NCBI GenBank assembly: GCA_022777455.1
Contig: JALFGI010000133.1
Coordinates: 1 to 23,579 of the forward strand
DNA: 23,579 nt
Direction of reading: 5' to 3'
DNA from: Clostridiales bacterium
Lineage (GTDB): Bacteria; Bacillota_A; Clostridia; Oscillospirales; Oscillospiraceae
Translations under genes and position numbers: made by a program
Notes under the pieces: generated by a model
Seen by the model: only the letters and a program-made list of their open reading frames with translations
What the model was told of the DNA's origin: nothing
Database searches by the model: none
Shown: positions 6,902-14,480 of the stretch, piece after piece
Position numbering within the stretch: position 1 is the stretch's first letter
Layout of the letters: each line of letters opens with the position of its first letter

Positions 6902-7738
6902 TTACTTACCCAAATAGGTACGGATGATTTCAATATACTCGTCGGGGTAGAAACCGATTTCCCCCTGGAACCGGGTCAGGGCGATGAGGCCGCCGTCGAT
7001 TTCTTTAATGGACGCCAGCATCTCGGCATTGTCCACCTTCAAACCGCCGCCGTAGACCACGTCGATGCCGCCGGTAACTTCCTTGACAAACCGGGCAATC
7101 TTCGTGATGTAGTCCTTGCCCGCGGGGGTCTTGCCGGGGCCGATGGACCAGATGGGCTCGTAGCCGATGACCACCTGGCTCTTGTCCACGCCTGCGAGGC
7201 CCACTTCCAGCTGCTCCCGGAGAACCTCATCCCAGCGGTCCAGCTCCGTGTCCTTCTCGCCGATGCAGTACAGCACCTTCATGCCATTGGAAACCGCCAG
7301 CTTGATTTCCTGATTCAGGATGCGGTTGACGGCTTTGGTATCCGTCACGCCGGCCTCGGCCAGGATTCCCATCTTATCATTGCGCTCTTCGCAATGGCCG
7401 ATGATGGTGTAATTCACATCCATTGCTTTCATCGCAGAGACGGGACGGTTGGTGGTGAAGGCACCGAAGTTGCCGCCCACAGCGGTGTTCATCCGGTACA
7501 CGCTCTGGCAGCCCACCTGTACGGGGCTTCCCTCACACCGGGCTGCCACCGCACTGAGCAGGTGCGCCTCGGGGAAATACTGAACGAATTCCACTTCGGA
7601 AGGATCGTACTTCTTCAGGGCCTGCTGGGTGTTTTTTACAATGAAGCCGCCCCACTCCTGCATGGGGGCAATGCGGTTCACGCCGCCCAGGGCTACAGGA
7701 ACATCAAAGCGCTTCAGATTCAGAAAAATATGCTTCAT
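6902..7738 (-). CDS. Triose-phosphate isomerase-like protein
   Basis: 278 aa, longer than typical TIM (about 250). Catalytic elements are kept: N7/K9 in LNLKRF, H115 in IIGHCEERN and E194 in VIGYEPIWSIGPGK. The phosphate-loop GGS is GGG here (VVYGGGLKVDNAEML), and GHSERR reads GHCEER. TIM interconverts DHAP and glyceraldehyde-3-P. Divergent TIM paralogues also serve as isomerases of four-carbon sugar phosphates. Being encoded beside a PFK and an aldolase favours a triose role. Its AGGAGA ribosome site lies within the end of the PFK-like gene, with a 5-base gap. Confidence 0.85.
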   Translation of the reverse strand: MKHIFLNLKRFDVPVALGGVNRIAPMQEWGGFIVKNTQQALKKYDPSEVEFVQYFPEAHLLSAVAARCEGSPVQVGCQSVYRMNTAVGGNFGAFTTNRPVSAMKAMDVNYTIIGHCEERNDKMGILAEAGVTDTKAVNRILNQEIKLAVSNGMKVLYCIGEKDTELDRWDEVLREQLEVGLAGVDKSQVVIGYEPIWSIGPGKTPAGKDYITKIARFVKEVTGGIDVVYGGGLKVDNAEMLASIKEIDGGLIALTRFQGEIGFYPDEYIEIIRTYLGK

Positions 7739-7743
7739 GCGGT

Positions 7744-8913
7744 TTATCTCCTGTCTGTAAATGATACGAATTTCGGCAGCTCCTCACCCAGCAGCGGCCG
7801 GCACCAGTCAACAAATGCCTGGGTTACATCGCAGCCGTTTTCGCTGATGAATTCATCCGGCACGGTGCGCTCGCTGAGCATGACCTGTTCAATGGGAATC
7901 AGGATGGTATGAACCCGATAAGGCTGCGTGCTGTCACGCGCAAAGCCCACCATCACGCCATTCTCTCCTGCCAGGGCAGCACGGACGGAGGTTCTGCCTG
8001 CGGTAATGGCCTCCTCCCGATCCACCGGGGACTGCAGCGCCGTGGAGGCTCTTCCGCAGATCCCCGGCTTTTCGCTGCGGGCTTTGATCCCCAGCTTCCG
8101 GATGACCAGATTGGCCAGATGGGCGCCCACATCCCCAAAATAGGTGGAGCGTCCCACCTGAAAGATGGGTTCTACGATGGGAGTTCCGTCGGCGTAGTGC
8201 AGGCCCTCACTGGCCACCACCACCACGCCGCCCTTTTCCCGGTGCAGACGCTGTACATCCGCCAGGAACTGTTCTTCGTCAAAGGGCCGCTCCGGCAAAT
8301 AGATGAGATCCGGTCCGTCCCCTGCCGCGTCTCTGGCAAGGGCAGATGCCGCAGTGATCCAGCCGGCATTCCGGCCCATGGTCTCGATCACGCACACATG
8401 GATGGGCAGGCTGCGCACATCACGGCTTACCTCCCGCACGGTGTGGGCAATGTACCGGGCAGCGCTGGCAAAGCCGGGGGCATGATCGGTCACCGGCAGA
8501 TCGTTGTCAATGGTCTTTGGAATTCCCACCACGCTGATGGAAAATCCCGCCTCACAGCAGGCTTTGTAGATTTTACCGCAGGCATCCATGGTGCCGTTGC
8601 CGCCGTTGCAGAAGATATAGCGGATCTCGTACTCCTGCAGAATCCGGGCAATCCGTCGGTAATCCTCCTGCTCCAGCACATCCCGGGATGTACCGATGGC
8701 GGATGCGGGGGTATCCGGCAGCAGATCCAATTCCTCCTGGGGAACAGTGAACAGATCCAGAAAACGCTTTTTCAAAATGCCGGAGGTTCCTCCCAGAGAG
8801 GCATAGAGGTGGTCGATTCTTCCGCTTGCCCGGGCCTCCTCCACCGCTCCGTAGAGAGAGGCATTGATGACCGCGGTAGGAGCGCCGCCGTGTACCACCA
8901 AAGCGTTGGTCAT
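7744..8913 (-). CDS. Phosphofructokinase-family kinase (PPi-PFK-like clade)
   Basis: 389 aa, PFK family (PF00365). GGAPTAVINASLYG (9-22) resembles the SGGPTAVINAS opening of the PPi-dependent/long clade. The donor-specificity sites are GGNGTMDA (104-111) and IPKTIDND (131-138), with catalytic D136. TMGRNAGW (178-185) binds fructose-6-P. G107 is the residue of ATP-type enzymes (GGDG), while K133 is that of PPi-type enzymes (PKTIDND), a mixed pair also known from some ATP-using eukaryotic and protist PFKs. Fructose-6-P phosphorylation is likely. Donor and exact sugar are uncertain. The RBS is AAAGGAAG upstream of 8913. Confidence 0.88.
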   Translation of the reverse strand: MTNALVVHGGAPTAVINASLYGAVEEARASGRIDHLYASLGGTSGILKKRFLDLFTVPQEELDLLPDTPASAIGTSRDVLEQEDYRRIARILQEYEIRYIFCNGGNGTMDACGKIYKACCEAGFSISVVGIPKTIDNDLPVTDHAPGFASAARYIAHTVREVSRDVRSLPIHVCVIETMGRNAGWITAASALARDAAGDGPDLIYLPERPFDEEQFLADVQRLHREKGGVVVVASEGLHYADGTPIVEPIFQVGRSTYFGDVGAHLANLVIRKLGIKARSEKPGICGRASTALQSPVDREEAITAGRTSVRAALAGENGVMVGFARDSTQPYRVHTILIPIEQVMLSERTVPDEFISENGCDVTQAFVDWCRPLLGEELPKFVSFTDRR

Positions 8914-8942
8914 GCACTCACTTCCTTTCCCAAGTTATTTAC

Positions 8943-10100
8943 TCAGATCCCTTGCTTTTTATATCGCTCGGCCATCTCGTCCAGGGTGACCTGCTCCACC
9001 AGAGGTGCCTTGCCATAGGAGTCGAAGTCCACAATCAGGGTTCCCACGGCCTCCTTCACGCCCTTCTCCACGGCCTCCACGATCAGCGCCACATCATCAT
9101 TGGGCACGTTGCCGTACATCACGGTGTCCATGATGGGGGGCAGGAACACTCTGGGGTCGAAATCGGAGGTCTTGGTCTGGAGCAGCTCGTAGATGGGCTT
9201 GATGCTCTCGTGGGTACGCAGCTCGGGGTTGTACCAGAACAGCTCCCGCAGGTTCCGGGTAACGGCCAGGCGGATGTCAGTATCCACATTGATCTTGGCG
9301 ATACCCAGCTTGGAAACCTCCTTCAGCTGATCCTTGGGGATGCCGTGGGCGTTGGTGATGGTGCCGCCCAGGGCGTTGATTTCACTCACAATGTACTGGG
9401 GAACGGTGGAGGAGCCGTGGGAAACCAGGGCGCAGAAGATGCCCTCGTGCCGCAGGCACTCCTTGGTGGCAATGGCAATCTCCTTGCGGATCACCGCCCC
9501 CGCGCCCTTGTTGGCGCCGTGCTTGGTGCCGTAGCTGATGGCCAGGGCGTCAACCCCGGTCTTTTTGATAAACTCCACGGCATCCAGGGGATTGGTATAG
9601 GTGGAGGTGGCGGAGAAGACGTGATCTTCCACACCGGCCAGCACGCCCAGTTCCCCTTCCACGGTGACGCCCCGCTCATGGGCCAGCTTGACCACCTCGC
9701 GGGTCAGCTCGATGTTCTGCTCAAAGGGCAGGCTGGAGCCGTCGATCATGACGGAGGTGTAGCCGCCGTCCATGGCGGCGATGCAGGAATCGATGTTCTT
9801 GCCGTGATCCAGGTGGAGGGCAACGGGGATGGGGCTGTGCTCCGCGTATTTCTTCACAGCCTTGGCAATGTTGTTGGCGCCCACCTTCTTGTCCTCCAGG
9901 GTGCCGTTGGCAAAATCCGCACGGCCGCCCATGAAGGCGTTTGCCAGGTCCGCGCCCTGAATGATGGCGGCGGAGCGGAACATTTCGTGTACTTCAATGA
10001 CGGCTTTTGCCTGGGCAACGGCATTGACATTAAACGCGCCCTGGGCGTAGTTGTATTTTTCGGTGGCCTCCAGAATGGCTCTCATCGGTACCAGCGGCAT
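8943..10100 (-). CDS. fba: Class II fructose-bisphosphate aldolase
   Basis: 385 aa, longer than type IIB (about 285-305) or type IIA (about 359). It is a zinc aldolase cleaving fructose-1,6-bisphosphate to DHAP and glyceraldehyde-3-P. Active-site elements: ALHLDHGKN with D98 and H99, TSVMIDGSSLPFEQNI (115-130), TVEGELGVLAG with E150, YGTKHGANKG (zinc His), ALVSHGSSTVPQ (zinc His) and KINVDTDIRLA for phosphate binding. The roughly 80-residue C-terminal extension resembles that of other anaerobes. It is the first gene of the operon, with AAGGAGG and a promoter about 95 bases upstream. Action on tagatose- or another ketose-bisphosphate is possible. Confidence 0.93.
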   Translation of the reverse strand: MPLVPMRAILEATEKYNYAQGAFNVNAVAQAKAVIEVHEMFRSAAIIQGADLANAFMGGRADFANGTLEDKKVGANNIAKAVKKYAEHSPIPVALHLDHGKNIDSCIAAMDGGYTSVMIDGSSLPFEQNIELTREVVKLAHERGVTVEGELGVLAGVEDHVFSATSTYTNPLDAVEFIKKTGVDALAISYGTKHGANKGAGAVIRKEIAIATKECLRHEGIFCALVSHGSSTVPQYIVSEINALGGTITNAHGIPKDQLKEVSKLGIAKINVDTDIRLAVTRNLRELFWYNPELRTHESIKPIYELLQTKTSDFDPRVFLPPIMDTVMYGNVPNDDVALIVEAVEKGVKEAVGTLIVDFDSYGKAPLVEQVTLDEMAERYKKQGI

Positions 10101-10191
10101 ACTTCATATCCTCCTTGAAATGTGGTGAATTCCGTAATTCCTTCTCTCAATTAAAAACCGCAATCGGGTCATCATATCTGCTTACAGGCTT

Positions 10192-10221
10192 ATCATAATA
10201 TCCCCCCACGGGGGATGTCAA
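10192..10221 (-). promoter_or_regulatory. Promoter of the minus-strand aldolase-to-nagA operon
   Basis: On the minus strand the -35 is TTGACA (10221-10216) and the -10 is TATGAT (10197-10192), with an 18-bp spacer. The predicted start leaves a leader of about 85 nt before the aldolase ATG at 10100. Confidence 0.75.
10200..10216. promoter_or_regulatory. Candidate operator in the promoter spacer
   Basis: ATCCCCC (10200-10206) and GGGGGAT (10210-10216) form a perfect 7-bp inverted repeat with a CAC centre, lying wholly between the -35 and -10 of the aldolase operon. A repressor bound here would block RNA polymerase. The regulator is not identifiable from the window. Confidence 0.55.
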
Positions 10222-10330
10222 TTAGTTTTTTCATTTAATTAAATAATTCGGCACTGTGTTGATTTACGACCCCCGGGAATTGGATAATATTACCAGACTT
10301 TCGGTGATCGGCTTTATGAAACTGATCGTA

Positions 10331-10609
10331 AAACTGTTGTTTGGCGCACCAACGGGACAGGGAAAATACCTTCCCCCGGGGGGAAGGTGGCCCGGCGAAT
10401 GCCGGGTCGGATGAGGAACGGCGAAACCTGAAACATTCCGATGCAGTTCGTAAAAATGGTTGAAACCGAATCCTTTATCCGTTATATTTGGGTGCATTCT
10501 TCGTCCCACTGCGTCGCCATTCCTCATCCGCCCCAGTTTGCGAACTGGGGCACCTTCCCCTCGGGGGAAGGTATTTCTGCCGCCCATCACACCGCCAAAT
10601 TACAATTTA
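10331..10609. repeat. Fold-back element, family 2 (copy B)
   Basis: The outer ends are AAACTGTTGTTTG (10331-10343) and CAAATTACAATTT (10596-10608), imperfect inverted repeats. The two arms of about 95 nt (10331-10424 and 10515-10608) mirror each other throughout. Each contains an ACCTTCCCC...GGGGAAGGT hairpin (10368-10388 and 10552-10572) and an adjoining hairpin, CCCGGC/GCCGGG at 10391-10406 and CCCCAGTT/AACTGGGG at 10531-10550. The centre (10425-10514) shows nothing recognisable. Open frames inside (10264-10669) lack ribosome sites and follow the repeat structure. It lies between the divergent aldolase and psuK promoters. Confidence 0.8.
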
Positions 10610-10657
10610 TCTGCCCTCTTCTTCCATAAATTACCAGTTGGAAATCCTCTCATGATG

Positions 10658-10686
10658 TTGACATTCTAAACATTCTTTTATATAAT
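10658..10686 (+). promoter_or_regulatory. Consensus sigma-A promoter of psuK-psuG
   Basis: TTGACA (10658-10663) and TATAAT (10681-10686) are both perfect consensus with a 17-bp spacer. An AGGAGG site precedes the ATG at 10724. Confidence 0.93.
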
Positions 10687-10723
10687 AAACATATGCTTAT
10701 TCTATCCTTTCAGGAGGCCAGCC

Positions 10724-11809
10724 ATGACACAGCGGGAACGGCAGATTTTGCAGCTGATTGAATCCAATCCCCTGATTTCCCAGCAGGAAATCGCTCAAAA
10801 AATGGGCATCACCCGTTCCAGCGTTGCGGTGCACATTTCCAATCTGACCAAAAAGGGCTGCATTGCCGGCCGGGGCTATGTGCTGCGCAGCGGCAGCTAT
10901 GCCGTGGTGGTGGGCGGCGTCAACGTGGACATCGGCGGGCGCTCTTTTGCGCCCTTGGTGGCAGCGGACTCCAATCCCGGCACCGTCACCGTCAGCCTGG
11001 GGGGCGTGGGGCGGAACATCGCCCACAACCTGGCCCTGCTGGGCACCGACGTGCATCTGCTCACCGCCTATGGGGATGACCTCCACGGTCAGAAGGTGGC
11101 TGCCTCCTGTTCGGAGCTGGGCATCGACCTGAGCCACGCCCTGCGCATCCCCGGAGGAACCACCTCCACTTACCTGTACCTGGCGGATGACCGGGGGGAG
11201 ATGGCCCTGGCGGTTTCCGATATGGAAATCTGCAAGAAAATCACCCCCTCGTATCTTGCCTCCCAGCTGCCTCTGCTGCAAAACGCCCAGGTGGTGGTGG
11301 CAGATGCCAACCTGAGCGCAGAAAGCCTGGAATTTCTGGCAGACAATTGCACCGTTCCCCTGTTCGTGGACCCGGTATCCACGGCAAAGGCCCAAAAGCT
11401 TCGCCCCATTCTGGGAAAAGTGCACACCCTCAAGCCCAACCGGCTGGAGGCGGAGCTGCTCTCTGGGGTGACCATTCAATCCGAAGCGGACCTGAACCGG
11501 GCAGCGGACGCGCTGACGGAAAAAGGCGTCCACCGGATCTTTCTCTCCCTGGGCGCCGAGGGTGTTTTCGCTGTGATGGGGAAGGAGCGGCTGCGGCTGC
11601 CCAATCTCCCGGGGCACATGGTGAACACCACCGGCTGCGGGGACGCCTTCATGGCCGCTCTGGTCTGGGCCTATCTGGAGGGCATGGATTTGCGCCAAAC
11701 CGCCCTGGCAGGCCTGGCAGCCGGGTCCATCGCCATGGAATCCCAGCAGACCATCAACCCCATGCTGTCCGCCCTGGCGGTGAAAAGCAGAATGCCCCTG
11801 AATTTGTAA
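10724..11809 (+). CDS. psuK: Pseudouridine kinase with N-terminal HTH domain
   Basis: 361 aa. Residues 1-56 form a winged helix-turn-helix (QQEIAQKMGITRSSVAVHIS with following wing GYVLR). Residues 60-360 are a PfkB-family sugar kinase with GGVGRN (93-98) and the catalytic NTTGCGDAF, where D307 is the base. Such HTH-PfkB fusions encoded before psuG are pseudouridine kinases, which make pseudouridine-5'-phosphate from pseudouridine with ATP. The fused DNA-binding domain suggests autoregulation. AGGAGG lies nine bases before the ATG, and psuG begins 32 bases after the stop. A kinase for another nucleoside or ribose-type sugar is a weaker option. Confidence 0.9.
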   Translation: MTQRERQILQLIESNPLISQQEIAQKMGITRSSVAVHISNLTKKGCIAGRGYVLRSGSYAVVVGGVNVDIGGRSFAPLVAADSNPGTVTVSLGGVGRNIAHNLALLGTDVHLLTAYGDDLHGQKVAASCSELGIDLSHALRIPGGTTSTYLYLADDRGEMALAVSDMEICKKITPSYLASQLPLLQNAQVVVADANLSAESLEFLADNCTVPLFVDPVSTAKAQKLRPILGKVHTLKPNRLEAELLSGVTIQSEADLNRAADALTEKGVHRIFLSLGAEGVFAVMGKERLRLPNLPGHMVNTTGCGDAFMAALVWAYLEGMDLRQTALAGLAAGSIAMESQQTINPMLSALAVKSRMPLNL

Positions 11810-11841
11810 TCGAATTTTCAATACGAAAGGAATCGACCGAA

Positions 11842-12762
11842 ATGAACGTGAACAAATATCTGGATGTAAATCCCGAAGTAGCCCAGGCCATTGCGGAGGG
11901 AAAGCCTGTTGTCGCCCTGGAATCCACCATCATTTCCCACGGCATGCCCTATCCCCAGAACGTGGAAACTGCTCTGAACGTGGAGCGCATTGTCCGGGAA
12001 AACGGCGCCGTGCCCGCCACCATCGCCATTATCGGCGGCCGCCTGAAGGCAGGCTTGACCCCTGAGGAGATTGAATACTTCGGCAAAAAGGGCCGGGCCA
12101 TCCACAAGGCCTCCCGCCGGGACCTGGCGGTGCTGTGCGCCAAGGGCGAGGACGGCGCCACCACCGTGACCACCACCATGATGATCGCCCACATGGCCGG
12201 CATCCGCTTCTTTGCCACCGGCGGCATCGGCGGCGTGCATCGGGGGGCCGAGACCACCATGGACATCTCCGCCGACCTGGAAGAGCTGGCCCGCACCCCC
12301 GTGATGGTGGTGTGCGCCGGTGCTAAATCCATTCTGGACCTGGGTCTGACCCTGGAATACCTGGAGACCAAGGGCGTTCCCGTGCTGGGCTATCAGACCG
12401 AGGAGCTGCCCGCTTTCTACACCCGCTCCTCCGGCTTCGGCGTGGACTACCGGATGGACTCCCCCGAAGAGCTGGCCGCAGCCTTCAAGGCACAGAACGA
12501 CATGGCGCTGGGCGGCGGTATGCTGGTGACCAACCCCATCCCCGCCGAATACTCCATGCCTAAGGACGTGATCGATGCCGCCATCGACCAGGCCATTGCC
12601 GAGTGCAACGCCCAGGGTATCAAAGGCAAGGAGACCACCCCCTTCCTGCTGGCCCGGGTGGCAGAGATCACCGGCGGCGACAGCCTGGCCTCCAACATCC
12701 GCCTGGTGTACAACAACGCCAAGCTCACCGCCCTCACCGCCGTAGAATACAGCAAGCTGTAA
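11842..12762 (+). CDS. psuG: Pseudouridine-5'-phosphate glycosidase
   Basis: 306 aa, matching the family length. The enzyme splits the C-C glycosidic bond of pseudouridine-5'-P to uracil and ribose-5-P with a lysine Schiff base and divalent metal. Seen: ALESTIISHGMPYPQN with E27, RRDLAVLCAKGEDGATTVTT as the metal/phosphate region, FFATGGIGGVHRGAE, and CAGAKSILDLG with K162 (E. coli catalytic Lys166). The ATG at 11842 is chosen for the upstream AAAGG and the family N-terminus NKYLDVNPEVAQA. A longer in-frame start at 11347 is inside psuK and rejected. It is followed by a bidirectional terminator. Confidence 0.96.
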   Translation: MNVNKYLDVNPEVAQAIAEGKPVVALESTIISHGMPYPQNVETALNVERIVRENGAVPATIAIIGGRLKAGLTPEEIEYFGKKGRAIHKASRRDLAVLCAKGEDGATTVTTTMMIAHMAGIRFFATGGIGGVHRGAETTMDISADLEELARTPVMVVCAGAKSILDLGLTLEYLETKGVPVLGYQTEELPAFYTRSSGFGVDYRMDSPEELAAAFKAQNDMALGGGMLVTNPIPAEYSMPKDVIDAAIDQAIAECNAQGIKGKETTPFLLARVAEITGGDSLASNIRLVYNNAKLTALTAVEYSKL

Positions 12763-12785
12763 TTTTTCTCCCGACCAGAAAACAA

Positions 12786-12825
12786 ACGGAACCAGCCTTC
12801 CCGGTTGGTTCCGTGTTTTATGTTT
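12786..12825. terminator. Bidirectional terminator between psuG and the deacetylase gene
   Basis: ACGGAACCAGCC (12786-12797) pairs with GGTTGGTTCCGT (12803-12814) with one G-U around TTCCC. T-rich tracts follow on both strands (GTTTTATGTTTT on plus; TTGTTTTC on minus). It serves the convergent psuG and polysaccharide-deacetylase genes. Confidence 0.88.
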
Positions 12826-13498
12826 TGGGAGGAAAATGGGTGTAGGTCTTCCCCGCCTTTGGGATACAGCCCCGGAGGGCCGCCAGCTCCGAAGCCGTGA
12901 CAAACCTGTAACCCTGGGCGGCCAGCTGATCGATGATGTGCAGGGCGGCGGTGACGGAGCTGTCGGACATGTCGTGGAGCAGGATCACATCCCCGTCCGA
13001 CACATTTTTCAGCACCGCCTGCTCAATGGCGGCAGGGTCCTGGGCGGCCCAGTCCCTGGGGTCCACAGACCAGTTCAAAACAGCCAGATTGCGGGCCTCG
13101 GCTACCTGGCGCACCGCATCGCTGCAGCAGCCCCCGGGCGGACGGAGGAAGCGGACGCGGCAGTTTTCCGGCAAAAGGGTCTGGGTATCCATCAGCTCCT
13201 GGGCGATCTCCCGGCGGCTGAGCTGCTGCATGTTTTTGTGGCTGTAGCCGTGATTTCCGATCTCATGGCCCTCGTCAATGATGCGCTGGGTCTCGGCGGG
13301 ATATTGTTTGATGCGGTAGCCGCACAGCAAAAAGGTGGCGTGAGCCCCCCGCTCCTTCAGTCCGTCCAGCAGCCGATCGGTATACCGGCCGGAGGGACCG
13401 TCATCAAAGGTCAGCGCCACATACTTTCCCACTCCCTCCGCCGACACCGGAAGGATCAGCAGACACAGGCAGCACAGCAAGCTGCATATTCGCCGCAT
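12818..13498 (-). CDS. Secreted polysaccharide deacetylase (NodB/CE4)
   Basis: 226 aa from the ATG at 13498, chosen for its signal peptide (MRRICSLLCCLCLLILPVSA, cleavage near residue 20) and upstream AAAGGATG. The same frame continues to 14491 but only as a shadow of rlmA. NodB-fold motifs are LTFDDGPSG with D32/D33, GNHGYSHKN with H83/H87 and RFLRPPGG (116-123), then ILLHDMSD as the last motif. These are the metal and catalytic residues of CE4 deacetylases acting on peptidoglycan or chitooligosaccharide N-acetyl groups. The Cys-rich signal peptide does not match a lipobox. It is divergent from rlmA and stops at the shared terminator. Confidence 0.93.
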   Translation of the reverse strand: MRRICSLLCCLCLLILPVSAEGVGKYVALTFDDGPSGRYTDRLLDGLKERGAHATFLLCGYRIKQYPAETQRIIDEGHEIGNHGYSHKNMQQLSRREIAQELMDTQTLLPENCRVRFLRPPGGCCSDAVRQVAEARNLAVLNWSVDPRDWAAQDPAAIEQAVLKNVSDGDVILLHDMSDSSVTAALHIIDQLAAQGYRFVTASELAALRGCIPKAGKTYTHFPPKT

Positions 13499-13517
13499 TG
13501 ACCTCACATCCTTTCCA

Positions 13518-13546
13518 TTGACCTTTTTCAAAAAACAGGGTACAAT
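13518..13546 (+). promoter_or_regulatory. Promoter of rlmA
   Basis: TTGACC (13518-13523) and TACAAT (13541-13546) with a 17-bp spacer. Transcription would begin near 13553, about 20 bases before the start codon at 13574. Confidence 0.8.
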
Positions 13547-13571
13547 ATACAAAAAAACGAAGGGAGCACAA
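13544..13571 (-). promoter_or_regulatory. Possible promoter of the polysaccharide deacetylase gene
   Basis: On the minus strand TTGTGC (13571-13566) and TATATT (13549-13544) are separated by 16 bp. The -10 sequences of the two opposed promoters overlap in TACAATATA. The -35 is poor, so this call is weak. Confidence 0.4.
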
Positions 13572-13573
13572 CG

Positions 13574-14374
13574 ATGGAACTGATCTGCCCCATCTGCGCC
13601 CAATCCCTGCGCCGGGAGGAAAAGCGCCTCGTCTGCCCAAACCGCCACAGCTTCGACATTGCCCGCCAGGGCTATGTGAACCTGCTGGCCGTGCAGCAGA
13701 AGCATTCCCTCTCCCCCGGCGACACCCGGGAGCAGGTGCTCTCCCGCCGGGCCTTTCTGGAGGCCGGGTTCTATTCCCCCATTTCGGAGGAACTGAACCG
13801 GGCAGCTCTCGCCCACAACGCGCAGGGGGAAATTCTGGACATCGGCTGCGGGGAAGGCTACTACTCTGCCCGTCTGGCCCAGGCCATGAACGCATCCCTC
13901 ACCGGCTTGGACATCTCCAAAGAGGCCGTGCGCTGCGCCGCCGGAAAATACAAGGAGCACACCTGGCTCTGCGCCACCGCCGCCCACATTCCCGTGGCCG
14001 ACGGCAGCGCCGGCACCCTGACCAGCCTGTTCGCTCTGACACTGCCGGAGGAATTCCGGCGGGTACTGCAGCCGGAGGGGCTGTTCTTCCAGGTGCTGGC
14101 AGCGGAGGATCATCTGCTGGGTCTGAAATCCATCGTCTATGAGGAACTGACCCACAAGGAGAAAAACACCATCCCCACCCTGCCGGGCTTCCGGCTGGTG
14201 GAATCCCGGCCCATCCGGTTTTCCTTTACCCTGGAAGGGGAGCAGATTCGCAATCTGTTTGCCATGACGCCCCACCTGTTCCGAATCAGCAAAGCAGGTG
14301 CCCAGCGTCTGGCCCAGACCACCCATCTGCAGGACACCGCCAGCTGCGTGCTGAACATCTACCGCGCCATCTGA
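13574..14374 (+). CDS. rlmA: 23S rRNA (guanine-N1)-methyltransferase, RlmA family
   Basis: 266 aa. The N-terminus is a zinc site with C5, C8, C21 and H25 (CPIC...CPNRH), followed by SFDIARQGYVNLL, the signature that separates RlmA from other methyltransferases. RRAFLEAGFY (58-67) and the SAM loop LDIGCGEGYY (88-97) are near identical to the E. coli protein, as is the C-terminal MTPHLFR. RlmA methylates N1 of G745 (RlmA-I) or G748 (RlmA-II) in 23S rRNA. In Gram-positives the RlmA-II activity also affects tylosin/mycinamicin resistance. Position specificity is not readable here. An AAGGGAG ribosome site precedes the ATG, and a terminator follows. Confidence 0.93.
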   Translation: MELICPICAQSLRREEKRLVCPNRHSFDIARQGYVNLLAVQQKHSLSPGDTREQVLSRRAFLEAGFYSPISEELNRAALAHNAQGEILDIGCGEGYYSARLAQAMNASLTGLDISKEAVRCAAGKYKEHTWLCATAAHIPVADGSAGTLTSLFALTLPEEFRRVLQPEGLFFQVLAAEDHLLGLKSIVYEELTHKEKNTIPTLPGFRLVESRPIRFSFTLEGEQIRNLFAMTPHLFRISKAGAQRLAQTTHLQDTASCVLNIYRAI

Positions 14375-14411
14375 CAAAGCTACTTTCCCCCGAAAATAGT
14401 CGAATATGCGC

Positions 14412-14446
14412 AAACCGCAGACAGGAAATACCTGCCTGCGGTTTTT
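14412..14446 (+). terminator. Intrinsic terminator of rlmA
   Basis: AAACCGCAG-A-CAGG (14412-14425) pairs with CCTG-C-CTGCGGTTT (14431-14444) across one mismatch, with loop AAATA and a run of five T. It lies 37 bases after the rlmA stop. Confidence 0.85.
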
Positions 14447-14480
14447 GAGGGCAGTGCCCGCAGACAATGGCGCACCGGGG

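Noticed and set aside
10101..10190. Possible riboswitch or attenuator in the aldolase leader
   Set aside because: Only a 3-bp CCG/CGG stem before a T-run. No known aptamer pattern could be seen.
10264..10669. Open frames of 62-108 aa across copy B
   Set aside because: No ribosome site, repeat-derived composition.
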